DNA of 64,000 nucleotides from Lysobacter prati (GTDB lineage: Bacteria; Pseudomonadota; Gammaproteobacteria; Xanthomonadales; Xanthomonadaceae). The notes under the pieces were generated by a model, which saw only the letters and a list, made by a program, of their open reading frames with translations, ran no database searches and was not told the origin of the DNA. The position numbers and the translations under genes were made by a program. This document shows positions 26,112 to 34,213 of the stretch, piece by piece (the stretch's first letter is position 1; each line of letters starts with the position of its first letter). Location of the stretch: positions 124,001 to 188,000 of the forward strand of contig NZ_VLNV01000003.1 of assembly GCF_009765215.1 (NCBI RefSeq), given 5' to 3'.

Positions 26112-27041
26112 ATGACCTTGCACCGTGCGTCCGGCCAATGGCGGCTTGGACTGCTGCTCACCCTGGTCACCGCGCTGTGCTGGGCGACGCTGCCGGTCGC
26201 GCTGAAGCTGGTCCTGGAGGTCCTCGACCCGATCACCCTGACCTGGTTCCGCTTCCTCGTGGCGGCGCTCGTCACCGGGGCCTGGCTCGGCGCGCGCGGC
26301 AAGCTCGGCGGCTATGCCCAGCTCGGTCGTCGCGGCAGCGCGATGCTGGCGCTGGCCGCACTGATGCTGGTCGGCAACTACGTCTTCTATCTGCTCGGCG
26401 TGCAGCACACCACGCCGGCCAATGCCCAGCTGCTGATCCAGCTGGCACCGCTGCTGATGACACTGGGCGGCGTGTGGGTGTTCGGCGAGCAGTTCCGCGC
26501 CGCGCAGTGGCTGGGCCTGGCCTTGCTGGTGGCCGGCATGGGGCTGTTCTTTGCCGACCAGCTGGCCGCCAGCGCACGCGCGCCCGGATACGTGTTCGGA
26601 TCGGCGCTGGTGATCGTCGGCGCGATCGTCTGGGCGGTGTACGCACTGCTGCAGAAGCAACTGCTGTTGCGCCTGGGCTCGATGCAGGTGCTGCTTTTCA
26701 TCTACGCCTTCGCCAGCGTCGCACTGCTGCCGTTCTCGCATCCGGCGGCACTGCTGCAACTGGACGCGGTGCACTGGGCGATGCTGATGTACTGCGCGTT
26801 CAACACCATCGGCGCGTATGGCGCGTTCGCCGAGGCGCTGGCGCACTGGGAGGCGTCGCGGGTATCAGCGATCCTCGCCACCACGCCCCTGCTGTGCATC
26901 GCGGCCGCCACCGCCGTGCACGCGCTGTGGCCGCAGTGGCTGGCGCCGGAACGGATCACCACGCTGGGCTGGATCGGCGCGGCATTGGTGGTGGCCGGCT
27001 CGGCGGCGGTGAGCCTGCTCAACCGGCCTGCGTCGCGCTAG
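26112..27041 (+). CDS. EamA/DMT-superfamily transporter
   Basis: This 309-residue inner-membrane protein has about ten hydrophobic helices in two EamA repeats (roughly residues 10-140 and 155-300). Typical features are ITLTWFRFLVAAL in the first half and PLLCIAAATAVHALWP in the second. It belongs to the drug/metabolite transporter superfamily; members export amino acids or other metabolites. I chose the ATG at 26112, since the frame upstream runs through the cruciform repeat and has no signal. The dehydratase gene follows 9 bp later, so a link to amino-acid handling is possible. Confidence 0.85.
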   Translation: MTLHRASGQWRLGLLLTLVTALCWATLPVALKLVLEVLDPITLTWFRFLVAALVTGAWLGARGKLGGYAQLGRRGSAMLALAALMLVGNYVFYLLGVQHTTPANAQLLIQLAPLLMTLGGVWVFGEQFRAAQWLGLALLVAGMGLFFADQLAASARAPGYVFGSALVIVGAIVWAVYALLQKQLLLRLGSMQVLLFIYAFASVALLPFSHPAALLQLDAVHWAMLMYCAFNTIGAYGAFAEALAHWEASRVSAILATTPLLCIAAATAVHALWPQWLAPERITTLGWIGAALVVAGSAAVSLLNRPASR

Positions 27042-27050
27042 CATCGGCGC

Positions 27051-28049
27051 ATGACCAACACCGCTCCTGCCCAGGCCGCCGCCCGCGCCGACACCCTGCC
27101 CGATTTCGACGCGGTCCTGGCCGCCGCGGCACGCATCGCTCCGCATGCCCACGTCACGCCCGTGCTGCGCTCGCACAGCCTGGATGCGTTGGCCGATTGC
27201 GAGCTGCACTTCAAGGCCGAGCACCTGCAGCGCGCCGGTGCCTTCAAGTTCCGCGGTGCCTGCAATGCGATTTGGTCGCTGACGCCGGACGAAGCCGCAC
27301 GCGGCGTGGTGACCCATTCCTCCGGCAATCACGGCGCCGCCCTGGCCCTGGCCGCGCGCACGCGCGGGATGGTCTGCCATGTGGTGGTGCCCGAGGGTGC
27401 AGTCGCCGCCAAGGTCGCTGCCATCGAAGCCTACGGCGCCGTGCTGCACCGCTGCGCGGCCACCATTGCCGCGCGCGAAGCCAAATGCGCCCAGGTCCAG
27501 GCCGACACCGGCGCCGAGCTGGTGCATCCGTATACCGATTTCCGCGTGATCGCCGGCCAGGGCACGGCAGCGATGGAACTGCTGGCCAACGACACCGCCT
27601 TCGATGCGCTGATCGTGCCGGTCGGCGGCGGCGGCCTGGCCGCGGGCACGGCGCTGAGCGTGGCCGCGCTGTCGCCGGGGACGAAGTTGTTCCTGGCCGA
27701 GCCGAGCGGCGCGGCCGAGACCTGGGCATCGATGCAGCGCGGTGAGCGCGTCACCCAGTTCACTCCCGATACCGTCTGCGACGGCCTGCGCGGCACGCTG
27801 GGCGAACCCAACTTCGTCATGCTCCACCAGCATCGCGCCGAAGTCCTGAAGGTCGACGACCGCGACACGGTCGCGGCGATGCGCCTGCTCTGGCAGCGCA
27901 CCAAGCAGATCGTCGAGCCCTCTTCGGCGGTTGCACTGGCGGCAGTGCTGACGCGCAAGGACCTGTTTGCCGGGCAGCGCGTCGGCATCGTGCTGTCGGG
28001 TGGCAACGTCGATCCGGACGCCCTGCCGGAGCTGTTCGCGCGCGGCTGA
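27051..28049 (+). CDS. PLP-dependent threonine/serine dehydratase-like enzyme
   Basis: This 332-residue fold-type II PLP enzyme has its Schiff-base lysine in AFKFRGACN (K66). The substrate loop is SSGNHGAALALAA, and the phosphate-binding Gly-rich loop is PVGGGGLAAG. It lacks the C-terminal ACT-like regulatory domain of biosynthetic IlvA and is the length of the catabolic dehydratases and serine racemases. It would convert threonine or serine to the oxo acid and ammonia, or racemise serine; the sequence alone does not decide. It follows the DMT transporter by 9 bp, likely in one transcript. Confidence 0.85.
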   Translation: MTNTAPAQAAARADTLPDFDAVLAAAARIAPHAHVTPVLRSHSLDALADCELHFKAEHLQRAGAFKFRGACNAIWSLTPDEAARGVVTHSSGNHGAALALAARTRGMVCHVVVPEGAVAAKVAAIEAYGAVLHRCAATIAAREAKCAQVQADTGAELVHPYTDFRVIAGQGTAAMELLANDTAFDALIVPVGGGGLAAGTALSVAALSPGTKLFLAEPSGAAETWASMQRGERVTQFTPDTVCDGLRGTLGEPNFVMLHQHRAEVLKVDDRDTVAAMRLLWQRTKQIVEPSSAVALAAVLTRKDLFAGQRVGIVLSGGNVDPDALPELFARG

Positions 28050-28201
28050 CGGCGCCGATGTCGGAATCTTGTTAACGCTACCGCCCGCTCACTGCGGCGT
28101 TCGGCTGGCTATTGGCGGCAATGGTCACGTTCGCGATCACCCATTGCGCCGCTATCATCGCCATGCCGGCCACCCCCGCCGGCGGCCCGCAAGGACACGC
28201 G

Positions 28202-28633
28202 ATGATGAAGATCGACGGAACCCGCAGCCACGACCGCGCCACGGAGCTGATCCTGGCGTACTACGCGGCGTTCAATCGCGGCGACTGGGACGCGATGCTG
28301 TCCCTGCTCGGCGAGCGCATCATCCACGACCTCAACCAGGGCCCGCGCGAAATCGGCCACGAAGCTTTTGCTGCGTTCCTGCAGCGCATGGCCCGCAGCT
28401 ATCGCGAGCAGTTGCATGACATCGTGGTGATGGTGTCCCCCGACGGTGCGCGTGCCGCGGCCGAGTACATCGTCCATGGCGAGTACGTGGTCAGCGACAC
28501 CGGCCTGCCCGAAGCGCGCGGGCAGAAGTACGTGTTGCCTGGTGGTGCGTTCTTCGAGGTCAACGACGGACGGATCCAGCGCGTGAGCAACTATTACAAC
28601 CTCGAAGACTGGATCGCCCAGGTCGGCGGCTGA
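28202..28633 (+). CDS. SnoaL/ketosteroid-isomerase-like protein (NTF2 fold)
   Basis: This 143-residue single-domain cytoplasmic protein has an NTF2-like alpha+beta barrel (ILAYYAAFNRGDWDAMLSLL near the N-terminus; FFEVNDGRIQRVSNYYNLEDWI near the C-terminus). Two ATG codons in tandem follow an AAGGAC site, and the first was used. No catalytic residues can be assigned with confidence. It may be monocistronic: TATCAT at 28153-28158 could be its -10, with TTCGCG 17 bases upstream. Confidence 0.8.
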   Translation: MMKIDGTRSHDRATELILAYYAAFNRGDWDAMLSLLGERIIHDLNQGPREIGHEAFAAFLQRMARSYREQLHDIVVMVSPDGARAAAEYIVHGEYVVSDTGLPEARGQKYVLPGGAFFEVNDGRIQRVSNYYNLEDWIAQVGG

Positions 28634-28748
28634 GCCGGGCCGCTACCGTCCCCGTTCGTCCGGCCCGGCTATCGCAAGTCGGCTGCGTTCCGACAGACGC
28701 CTTACGTTTGACGCTTTAGAGTCGGGCCAGCACCGTCCTGGAGTCCGC

Positions 28749-30302
28749 ATGCCCAGCGTCCTGCGTTCGCCTTCGCTCTGGATCGCCGTGATGGCGACGG
28801 TGCTGGCGCTGTGCTTTCTGGGTACGCGCGGGATGTGGGATCCGGACGAGGGCCGCTACAGCAATGTCGCGCTGAACATGCTCGACAGCGGCGACTGGCT
28901 CAACCCGCATCGCAACCAGGACGTCGGGCACTGGACCAAGCCGCCGCTGACCTACTGGATGATCGCGTCCAGCATCGCCGTGTTCGGTGCCAACACCTGG
29001 GCCGCGCGACTGCCGGCGGCGCTGTCCTACCTGCTTTGTGTCTGGCTGACCTGGCGCATCGCGCGCAGGTTGTCGCCGGGCAGCCAGAACGCCGCGGCGC
29101 TTGCCTATGCCAGCATGGGCTTCACCGTCGGTGCGTCGCAGCTGATCACCACCGACTACGTCCTGGCGGCGTGCGAGACCCTGGCGATGTGGGCCTTCGT
29201 CGAGGCACGGTTCACTCAGGCGGACGCTGCCAAGGGCCACGCCGGCAAGCCGCTGCGTCCGGGCCGCTGGATCGCACTGATGTGGGTCGGGTTCGCATTG
29301 GCATTCATCACCAAGGGTCCGGTCGGCCTGGTGCTTTTGCCGGTCGTCCTGCTGTTCGATTACCTGATGCCGGGCCGGCGACGGCGCCGGGTGCTGCAAT
29401 GGTCGGGCATGGTGCTGTTCGCGGTGCTGGCATTGCCGTGGTACCTGGCGGTATTCCATGGCAACCCGGGGCTGTTCCAGTACTTCGTCGGCGACGAAGT
29501 GGTCAACCGCATGACCACCGGCGAGTTCGGCCGCCACGCCGAGTGGTATGGCTGGATCGAGATCTACCTGCCGACCCTGGTGGTCGGGGCGCTGCCATGG
29601 ACGCCGACATTTTGGCGGTGGGCACGAGGCTTGCCGGCGCTGGCGAAACCCTGGCGCGGCGATCCAGCACGGCGCCAGGCCGATGCGCACTGGCTGCTGG
29701 TATGCCTGTGGCTGCTGCTGCCGCTGCTGGTGTTCTGCTTCGCGCGATCGCGGATGCCGCTGTACCTGTTGCCGCTGTTCGTTCCGCTGGCATTGATCGT
29801 GGCGCTGCAGTGGCAGTCAGAGAAGCGGCCACTGCCGCGCTGGCAGTGGCTGCTGGCATGGGTGGCGCTGTTGCTGGCACTCAAGCTCGCACTGGCCTGG
29901 TGGCCGACGCACAAGGATGCCGGCGCCTGGGCCGACGCCATCCGCGAACGCTCGCGCGTGCCCGTGGAGGAAGTGGTATTCGTCGAGGACATGGCCCGCT
30001 ACGGCCTGCACCTGCATCTGGGGACCGGCACCGAAGTGGAGAAGATCTCCCTGGAGACCATCAAGGAGCCGCGCTTCAATCCGACCTACGATGAACCACT
30101 GGTGGTCGAACTGGCCGAGCACGAGAGCGGCGTGGTCTGGGTGTCCAAGCAGGTCGACTGGCCGGTCGTGCAGGCGCGCATCAACGCGCTCGGTTACCGG
30201 GCGACGCTACTGGGTACGCCGTACCAGCGCCGCGTCATGTTCGAGGTGCACCGCGCCGACGAAGAGTCGGGTCAGCGCACGGCCCCGGACACGGCCAGGT
30301 AG
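28749..30302 (+). CDS. ArnT-like glycosyltransferase of the PMT family
   Basis: This 517-residue inner-membrane GT-C enzyme has about 10-12 predicted helices. The first periplasmic loop carries the acidic motif DPDEGRYSNVALNM (residues about 31-44), the PMT/ArnT signature. KPPLTYWMIA and FITKGPVGL follow. Relatives move 4-amino-4-deoxy-arabinose or hexoses from undecaprenyl phosphate onto lipid A or proteins. No arn biosynthesis genes are nearby, so the donor and target are unknown and a general lipid A or protein glycosyltransferase is equally possible. Its 3' end overlaps the next (minus-strand) gene by 31 bp. Confidence 0.85.
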   Translation: MPSVLRSPSLWIAVMATVLALCFLGTRGMWDPDEGRYSNVALNMLDSGDWLNPHRNQDVGHWTKPPLTYWMIASSIAVFGANTWAARLPAALSYLLCVWLTWRIARRLSPGSQNAAALAYASMGFTVGASQLITTDYVLAACETLAMWAFVEARFTQADAAKGHAGKPLRPGRWIALMWVGFALAFITKGPVGLVLLPVVLLFDYLMPGRRRRRVLQWSGMVLFAVLALPWYLAVFHGNPGLFQYFVGDEVVNRMTTGEFGRHAEWYGWIEIYLPTLVVGALPWTPTFWRWARGLPALAKPWRGDPARRQADAHWLLVCLWLLLPLLVFCFARSRMPLYLLPLFVPLALIVALQWQSEKRPLPRWQWLLAWVALLLALKLALAWWPTHKDAGAWADAIRERSRVPVEEVVFVEDMARYGLHLHLGTGTEVEKISLETIKEPRFNPTYDEPLVVELAEHESGVVWVSKQVDWPVVQARINALGYRATLLGTPYQRRVMFEVHRADEESGQRTAPDTAR

Positions 30303-30892
30303 TCCAGCCCCTGGCTCAGCAGCAGGCGCATCACCGATGCCCGCTCGGTCACTGGACGGGTCTGCAATGCATCGAGCAGTGCGCCGACCGAACGGCATCG
30401 TGCCGGATGATCGTTGCCGTTGAGCCCGGCGAGGAAACCGTCGTTGAGGATCGCGGCGCGAACACCGGCGGCCTTCAAGGCCTGCAGTGCCAGCGCGGGG
30501 TTGTAGGGCTGTGGCGGGTTCTGCGCGGAGGCGACGAAGAAGTCGGCGACGGCATTGGCGAAACGTACGCGGCTGGGCTGGCTCAGTTGCGAGGCGATCT
30601 CGTTGTAGCCGTCGACGCTGCGCTCGGCTTGCGGATCGAACAGCTCGCACATCACGCGCGCGTCCTGCGGCGACTGCGCGCCGGCATGGATGGCCTGGAA
30701 CAGGCCGTCGACGCTGGCGTCGGGGGCACGCAGCAGCATCTGGCGACTGTCGCCGAGGATCGCTCCGGCATCGATGCCCCATTGCTCGAGCGAACCGCTC
30801 TGGGCGAATGCGGGCGGGACGAATGCAGACGCGCCGGCGAGCAGCGACAGAGCCAGCAGCGGACGGTAGGCGAGGCGGGTGATCGGCGACAT
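30272..30892 (-). CDS. Exported hypothetical protein
   Basis: This 206-residue protein has a Sec signal peptide (LLALSLLAGASAFVPPAFA, cleavage after AFA). The mature part is mainly alpha-helical in character, with short repeats of the type VDGLFQAIHAGAQSPQDARVMCELF and DALQTRPVTERASVMRLLL-like helices, and two cysteines (C82 and C166). I do not recognise a family. It lies 59 bp after the DMT gene of the biotin operon on the same strand, so it may be the last gene of that transcript. The start was set at the signal peptide; the frame itself runs further upstream. Confidence 0.7.
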   Translation of the reverse strand: MSPITRLAYRPLLALSLLAGASAFVPPAFAQSGSLEQWGIDAGAILGDSRQMLLRAPDASVDGLFQAIHAGAQSPQDARVMCELFDPQAERSVDGYNEIASQLSQPSRVRFANAVADFFVASAQNPPQPYNPALALQALKAAGVRAAILNDGFLAGLNGNDHPARCRSVGALLDALQTRPVTERASVMRLLLSQGLDYLAVSGAVR

Positions 30893-30951
30893 GGCTGGGA
30901 ATCTAACCAGCGGCACCTGAACGTGCGCGGGCTCGAAGCGCCCGTAACGGA

Positions 30952-31944
30952 CTAGGCGCCGCGGTCGCCGCGCAGCTCCTGCGTCGCGCGCCGGTCGCCG
31001 GCCGCCGCGCGTGCGGCGACCAGACTGAACACGACGATGCCGACCACCACCAGGACCGCACCACCCAGCGCACGGCCGTGCGGCCACTGCTCGCCCAGCC
31101 ACAGCACGCCGATCAGGGTGGCGAACAGGATCTCGGCCGCCTGCATCGCTTCGGCGGCGGCCAGCGCGGTGGGATCGTTGCGGACCATGCCGGTGGCCTG
31201 GAAGAACAGGATCGTGGCAATCACGCCGGCGCCCAAAGCGACGCCGCCGGCGAGCCAGACCTGCCCGGCCGATGGCAGGCCAGTGCCGGTCCAGGCCAAC
31301 ACTGCCACCGCGAGCCACATCGGCTGGCTCGCCAGGGTCATGCCGAACACGCGCTGGGTGGCGTTGAGCTCGACGCCTGCTTTCTCCAGATGCAGCAACA
31401 GGCCGCGATTGCCCAGCGGGTAGGCGAAGGCCGAGATGGCGACCAGCACGAGTGCGATCCAGCCGTCGCGATCCAGGTCGCCACCGCCGTGGCCAAACTG
31501 CATCAGCAGCACGCCGGCCACGACCAGCAGGCCGGTGAGCAGCGCCGGCATCGGGATTCGTGCGCGCGCATCGCGATAGAGGAAAGGCGCGCAAAGCATC
31601 CCGGCGATCACGGTGAGCTGGAACGTTCCCGCAACCAGCCACGACGGTCCACTCGATGCGGCAAAACTCAGGCACAGGTAGAACAGGACGAAGCCGATCC
31701 CGCTCCACAGCAGCCACGGTCCCGGGTGCGCGCGGATGGCGCGCCACACCGGCGCCATGCCGCCCTGCCAGCGCATCACCGGCAGCATCAGCGGCAGCGT
31801 GATCAGGTAGCGCAACGACGCCGTCCACGCCCAGTGCCCGCCCTCGACCGCGGCCGCGCGGTTGAGAACGTAGGTGCAGGTGAAGAAGAACGCCGACGCC
31901 AGGGCGATGGCGACCGCGACCAGCGCAACACGGCGCGTGGTCAT
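30952..31944 (-). CDS. EmrE-type multidrug/DMT transporter at the end of the biotin cluster
   Basis: This 330-residue inner-membrane protein has about ten hydrophobic helices, of the multidrug-resistance efflux (EmrE-like) branch of DMT. It opens with VAIALASAFFFTCTYVLNRA and has FQLTVIAGMLCAPFLYRDAR centrally. The ATG overlaps the stop of bioC (ATGA), giving translational coupling. Export of drugs or a metabolite is the family role. Its fixed place behind bioC could mean transport of a biotin-related compound, but that is inference. Confidence 0.82.
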   Translation of the reverse strand: MTTRRVALVAVAIALASAFFFTCTYVLNRAAAVEGGHWAWTASLRYLITLPLMLPVMRWQGGMAPVWRAIRAHPGPWLLWSGIGFVLFYLCLSFAASSGPSWLVAGTFQLTVIAGMLCAPFLYRDARARIPMPALLTGLLVVAGVLLMQFGHGGGDLDRDGWIALVLVAISAFAYPLGNRGLLLHLEKAGVELNATQRVFGMTLASQPMWLAVAVLAWTGTGLPSAGQVWLAGGVALGAGVIATILFFQATGMVRNDPTALAAAEAMQAAEILFATLIGVLWLGEQWPHGRALGGAVLVVVGIVVFSLVAARAAAGDRRATQELRGDRGA

Positions 31945-32855
31945 GGGCGCTTCCGGATCGGGATCCGGCTCACCGGCACCTGCACTTCGTCGACGCCGCC
32001 GACGCGGATCGGCGTGCCCGGTTGCGGGCCCCAGGCGTGGGCGTAGATCACTTCCCACGTCGCCGGCAGGTGGCCGTCGCGCCGCCACGGCTCGTAGGCC
32101 TGCGCGGCGCGGGCGAAACGCTCGCGGCCGGTCAGGCTGCGGCGACGGTCGATGTTGGCATTAGTCGCGCCGAGCGTGCGCAGCTCGCGCATCAGCTCGC
32201 CCAGGTCGGCATGTCCGAGCACGAACTCGTCGCGGTCGAGCACCGGGTTCTTGAAGCCGGCGGCGATCAGCGCGTCGCCGAACTGCGCGATCGTCGCGAA
32301 GGCGCTAACGTGCGGTACGTTGTCTGCCTCGGCGAAGGCGCCGCGAAGTTCGTGCAGCGTGTCGGGGCCAAAGGTCGACACGAGTAGCAGGCCGTCGGGC
32401 TTGAGCACGCGGCGGAAACCGGCGAACACCGCCGGCAGGTCCTCGACCCACTGCAGGCACAGGTTGGAGAACAGCACGTCGACGCTGCCGTCGCGCAGCG
32501 GCAGCGCGCGCGCGTCGGCACAGAGGGCGTCGGGACGCGCGCCACCTAGGAAGCGCGGTCGCCAGCCACCGGCGTTGTGGCGGGTTTCGCGCAGCATCGG
32601 CAGGGCCAGGTCGAGCGCGACCACCTGCGCCTTCGGCCAGCGCTTCTGCATCGCGATGCTGGCGTGGCCGGGACCGCAGCCAACGTCGAGCACCACCTGC
32701 GGCGGTGCGCGATTGAGCGCGGGGTCATCGAGGTAGTCCAGCTGCTCCATCAGGCGCGAAGCGACTTCGCGTTGCAATGCGGCGGCGCTGTCGTAGCCGT
32801 GGGCGGCGCGGGAGAACGCGCGGCGGACCTGGCGGTGGTCGAACAGCTCGGTCAT
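31941..32855 (-). CDS. bioC: Malonyl-ACP O-methyltransferase BioC
   Basis: This 304-residue SAM methyltransferase methylates malonyl-ACP (or -CoA) so that fatty-acid synthesis can build the pimeloyl chain of biotin. The N-terminal signature VRRAFSRAAHGYDSAAALQ is typical of BioC. SAM motif I is VVLDVGCGPGHASI, and FSNLCLQWVEDLP and LKPDGLLLVSTFGPDTL are strong BioC stretches. It overlaps bioH (ATGA) upstream and the DMT gene downstream. BioH removes the methyl ester later, so the two act in the same pathway. Confidence 0.94.
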   Translation of the reverse strand: MTELFDHRQVRRAFSRAAHGYDSAAALQREVASRLMEQLDYLDDPALNRAPPQVVLDVGCGPGHASIAMQKRWPKAQVVALDLALPMLRETRHNAGGWRPRFLGGARPDALCADARALPLRDGSVDVLFSNLCLQWVEDLPAVFAGFRRVLKPDGLLLVSTFGPDTLHELRGAFAEADNVPHVSAFATIAQFGDALIAAGFKNPVLDRDEFVLGHADLGELMRELRTLGATNANIDRRRSLTGRERFARAAQAYEPWRRDGHLPATWEVIYAHAWGPQPGTPIRVGGVDEVQVPVSRIPIRKRP

Positions 32856-33718
32856 GGGTTTGCGCCGTCATTCCCGCGCAGGCGGGAATCCATGGACGTT
32901 GCTTCTGACGGTGACGGCATGGACGTCCTTGGATTCCCGCCTGCGCGGGAATGACGTTCCACTTCAGCCATGAACGCATCGATCTCCTCAGCGACCTGGT
33001 CCGTCGCGCCCAGGAACGGCGCATGCCCGGCGTTGGCGATCACGACGCTGCGCGCATCCGGCGCCAATGCCGCCGCGGCGGGCATCGCACCCGCCGGGAC
33101 CAGGCGGTCGCGGCGCCCGGAGATCCACAGGCTCGGCACCCGCAGCCCGGCAAGCTCGCCGCGCAGGTCGAGTCCATCAAGCAGCGTCAGGCCTTCCTGC
33201 AGCGCGCGCTCGGCCGGTTCGCCACGCTCGAACGCCTGCACCTTGAGGCTGCGCAGTTCTTCCTGAGCATGCGGCGAACCCAGCGCCTCCAATGCCAGGA
33301 AACCTTCGAGCGTGCCGCGGAAGTCGCGACGCAGGGCATCGCCGAAATCGCCGAACAGTTGCGGCGTGACGCCATGCGGCCACTCGGGGCCGGCAACGAA
33401 TCGCGGCGACGAGGCGATCATGATCAGGCCGCGGACCTTCTCGGGGAAATCCAGCGCTGCGCGCAGTGCGAACTGCCCGCCCAGCGACCAGCCCAGCCAG
33501 ACCGCGCCGGGCACGCGCGCGACCAGTTCGGCGGCCAGCACTTCGGGCTGCAGCGGCGAGGTGTCGTCGCGCGAATGCCCGTGTCCGGGCAGGTCGACCA
33601 GGTGCAGGGTGTAGCGCTGCGCCAGTCGCTCGGCGAGCGGCGCGAACAGGCCGCCGTGCATGGCCCAGCCGTGGATCATTGCCAGCGCGGGACCGTGCCC
33701 GCGCGTTTCGATGTACAT
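32852..33718 (-). CDS. bioH: Pimeloyl-ACP methyl ester esterase BioH, with a repeat-encoded C-terminal extension
   Basis: This 288-residue alpha/beta hydrolase cleaves the methyl ester of pimeloyl-ACP. The catalytic Ser is in GWSLGG (S78). The Asp is probably in GRRDRLV and the His in NAGHAPF. The family is usually about 255 residues. The extra 33 residues (from HSRAGGNP to DSRLRGNDGANP) are encoded by an inverted pair of REP-like repeats that sits inside the frame. The stop codon overlaps the bioC start. The extension is unlikely to touch the active site but may matter for stability. The next gene upstream lies 87 bp away. Confidence 0.93.
   Translation of the reverse strand: MYIETRGHGPALAMIHGWAMHGGLFAPLAERLAQRYTLHLVDLPGHGHSRDDTSPLQPEVLAAELVARVPGAVWLGWSLGGQFALRAALDFPEKVRGLIMIASSPRFVAGPEWPHGVTPQLFGDFGDALRRDFRGTLEGFLALEALGSPHAQEELRSLKVQAFERGEPAERALQEGLTLLDGLDLRGELAGLRVPSLWISGRRDRLVPAGAMPAAAALAPDARSVVIANAGHAPFLGATDQVAEEIDAFMAEVERHSRAGGNPRTSMPSPSEATSMDSRLRGNDGANP
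32866..32956. repeat. REP-like inverted pair (REPIN type) inside the 3' end of bioH
   Basis: Two copies of a 27-bp REP-like unit (32866-32892 and 32930-32956) are perfect inverted repeats of each other, separated by 37 bp. Each unit has its own small palindrome (TTCCCGC...GCGGGAA). Related units occur at 48364-48400 and 53963-54054. The whole pair is inside the bioH coding frame. Confidence 0.85.
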
Positions 33719-33805
33719 GTTGTTGCCTTGGAATGCTTTGGAACAACGCCTTGCGGCGTGGGGGATGTTCCGGTGTCCGGAGCTAGCCGGAGCGATTATC
33801 CGGGT

Positions 33806-34213
33806 TCACGGCGCCGCCGCCTGTACGGAAAGCGCCGAAAGCACCGCAAGCGCGTCCTCGCGCCGCTCGGTGGGGACCAGCAGGTGGTCGTGGTGGAAGC
33901 CGGCCAGGACATTGCAGGCGATGCCGTGCCGCGCCAGCGCCGTGGCTACCGCGGCGGTCAGGCCGACCGCATCGAGCGCCGAATGCACGCCCAGGCTGAG
34001 CCAGGCCGCGCGGAAACCGTAGTCGAGCCGAAGCGCATCTGCCTTGGCGCGGGGCAGTACGTAGGTGACACCTTCATCTTCGTGCACGCTGGCCTGCGCC
34101 AGTGCGGCCAGCCCCGGTTCGGGCACGGGGCGGCTGACGAAGACGAACTCACCCTCGCGTGCGGTCACCTGCAAGCTGGCGAGCAGGCGCGCAAGGTCGC
34201 GCTGCCTGCTCAT
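33806..34213 (-). CDS. ACT domain-containing protein in the biotin operon
   Basis: This 135-residue cytoplasmic protein is made of two ACT-like halves ([22 protein letters not shown] and later [29 protein letters not shown]). This matches the small ACT proteins (ACT_3/ACT_7 type) with no catalytic domain; ACT modules usually sense amino acids. The ATG at 34213 overlaps the bioF stop (ATGA), so it is coupled to bioF, whose substrate is L-alanine. Sensing by ACT may thus be linked to biotin synthesis, but this is not shown. Confidence 0.82.
   Translation of the reverse strand: MSRQRDLARLLASLQVTAREGEFVFVSRPVPEPGLAALAQASVHEDEGVTYVLPRAKADALRLDYGFRAAWLSLGVHSALDAVGLTAAVATALARHGIACNVLAGFHHDHLLVPTERREDALAVLSALSVQAAAP

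Noticed and set aside
25769-27745. A 658-residue frame across the cruciform repeat and DMT gene
   Set aside because: It is out of phase with the transporter helices and dehydratase motifs and crosses the repeat.
28749-30302. True ArnT (lipid A Ara4N transferase)
   Set aside because: The fold and acidic motif fit, but no arn synthesis genes are near, so the specific name was not given.
32866-32956. Rho-independent terminator inside bioH
   Set aside because: The strong stems belong to a REP-like pair, have no T-run and lie before the coupled bioC start.
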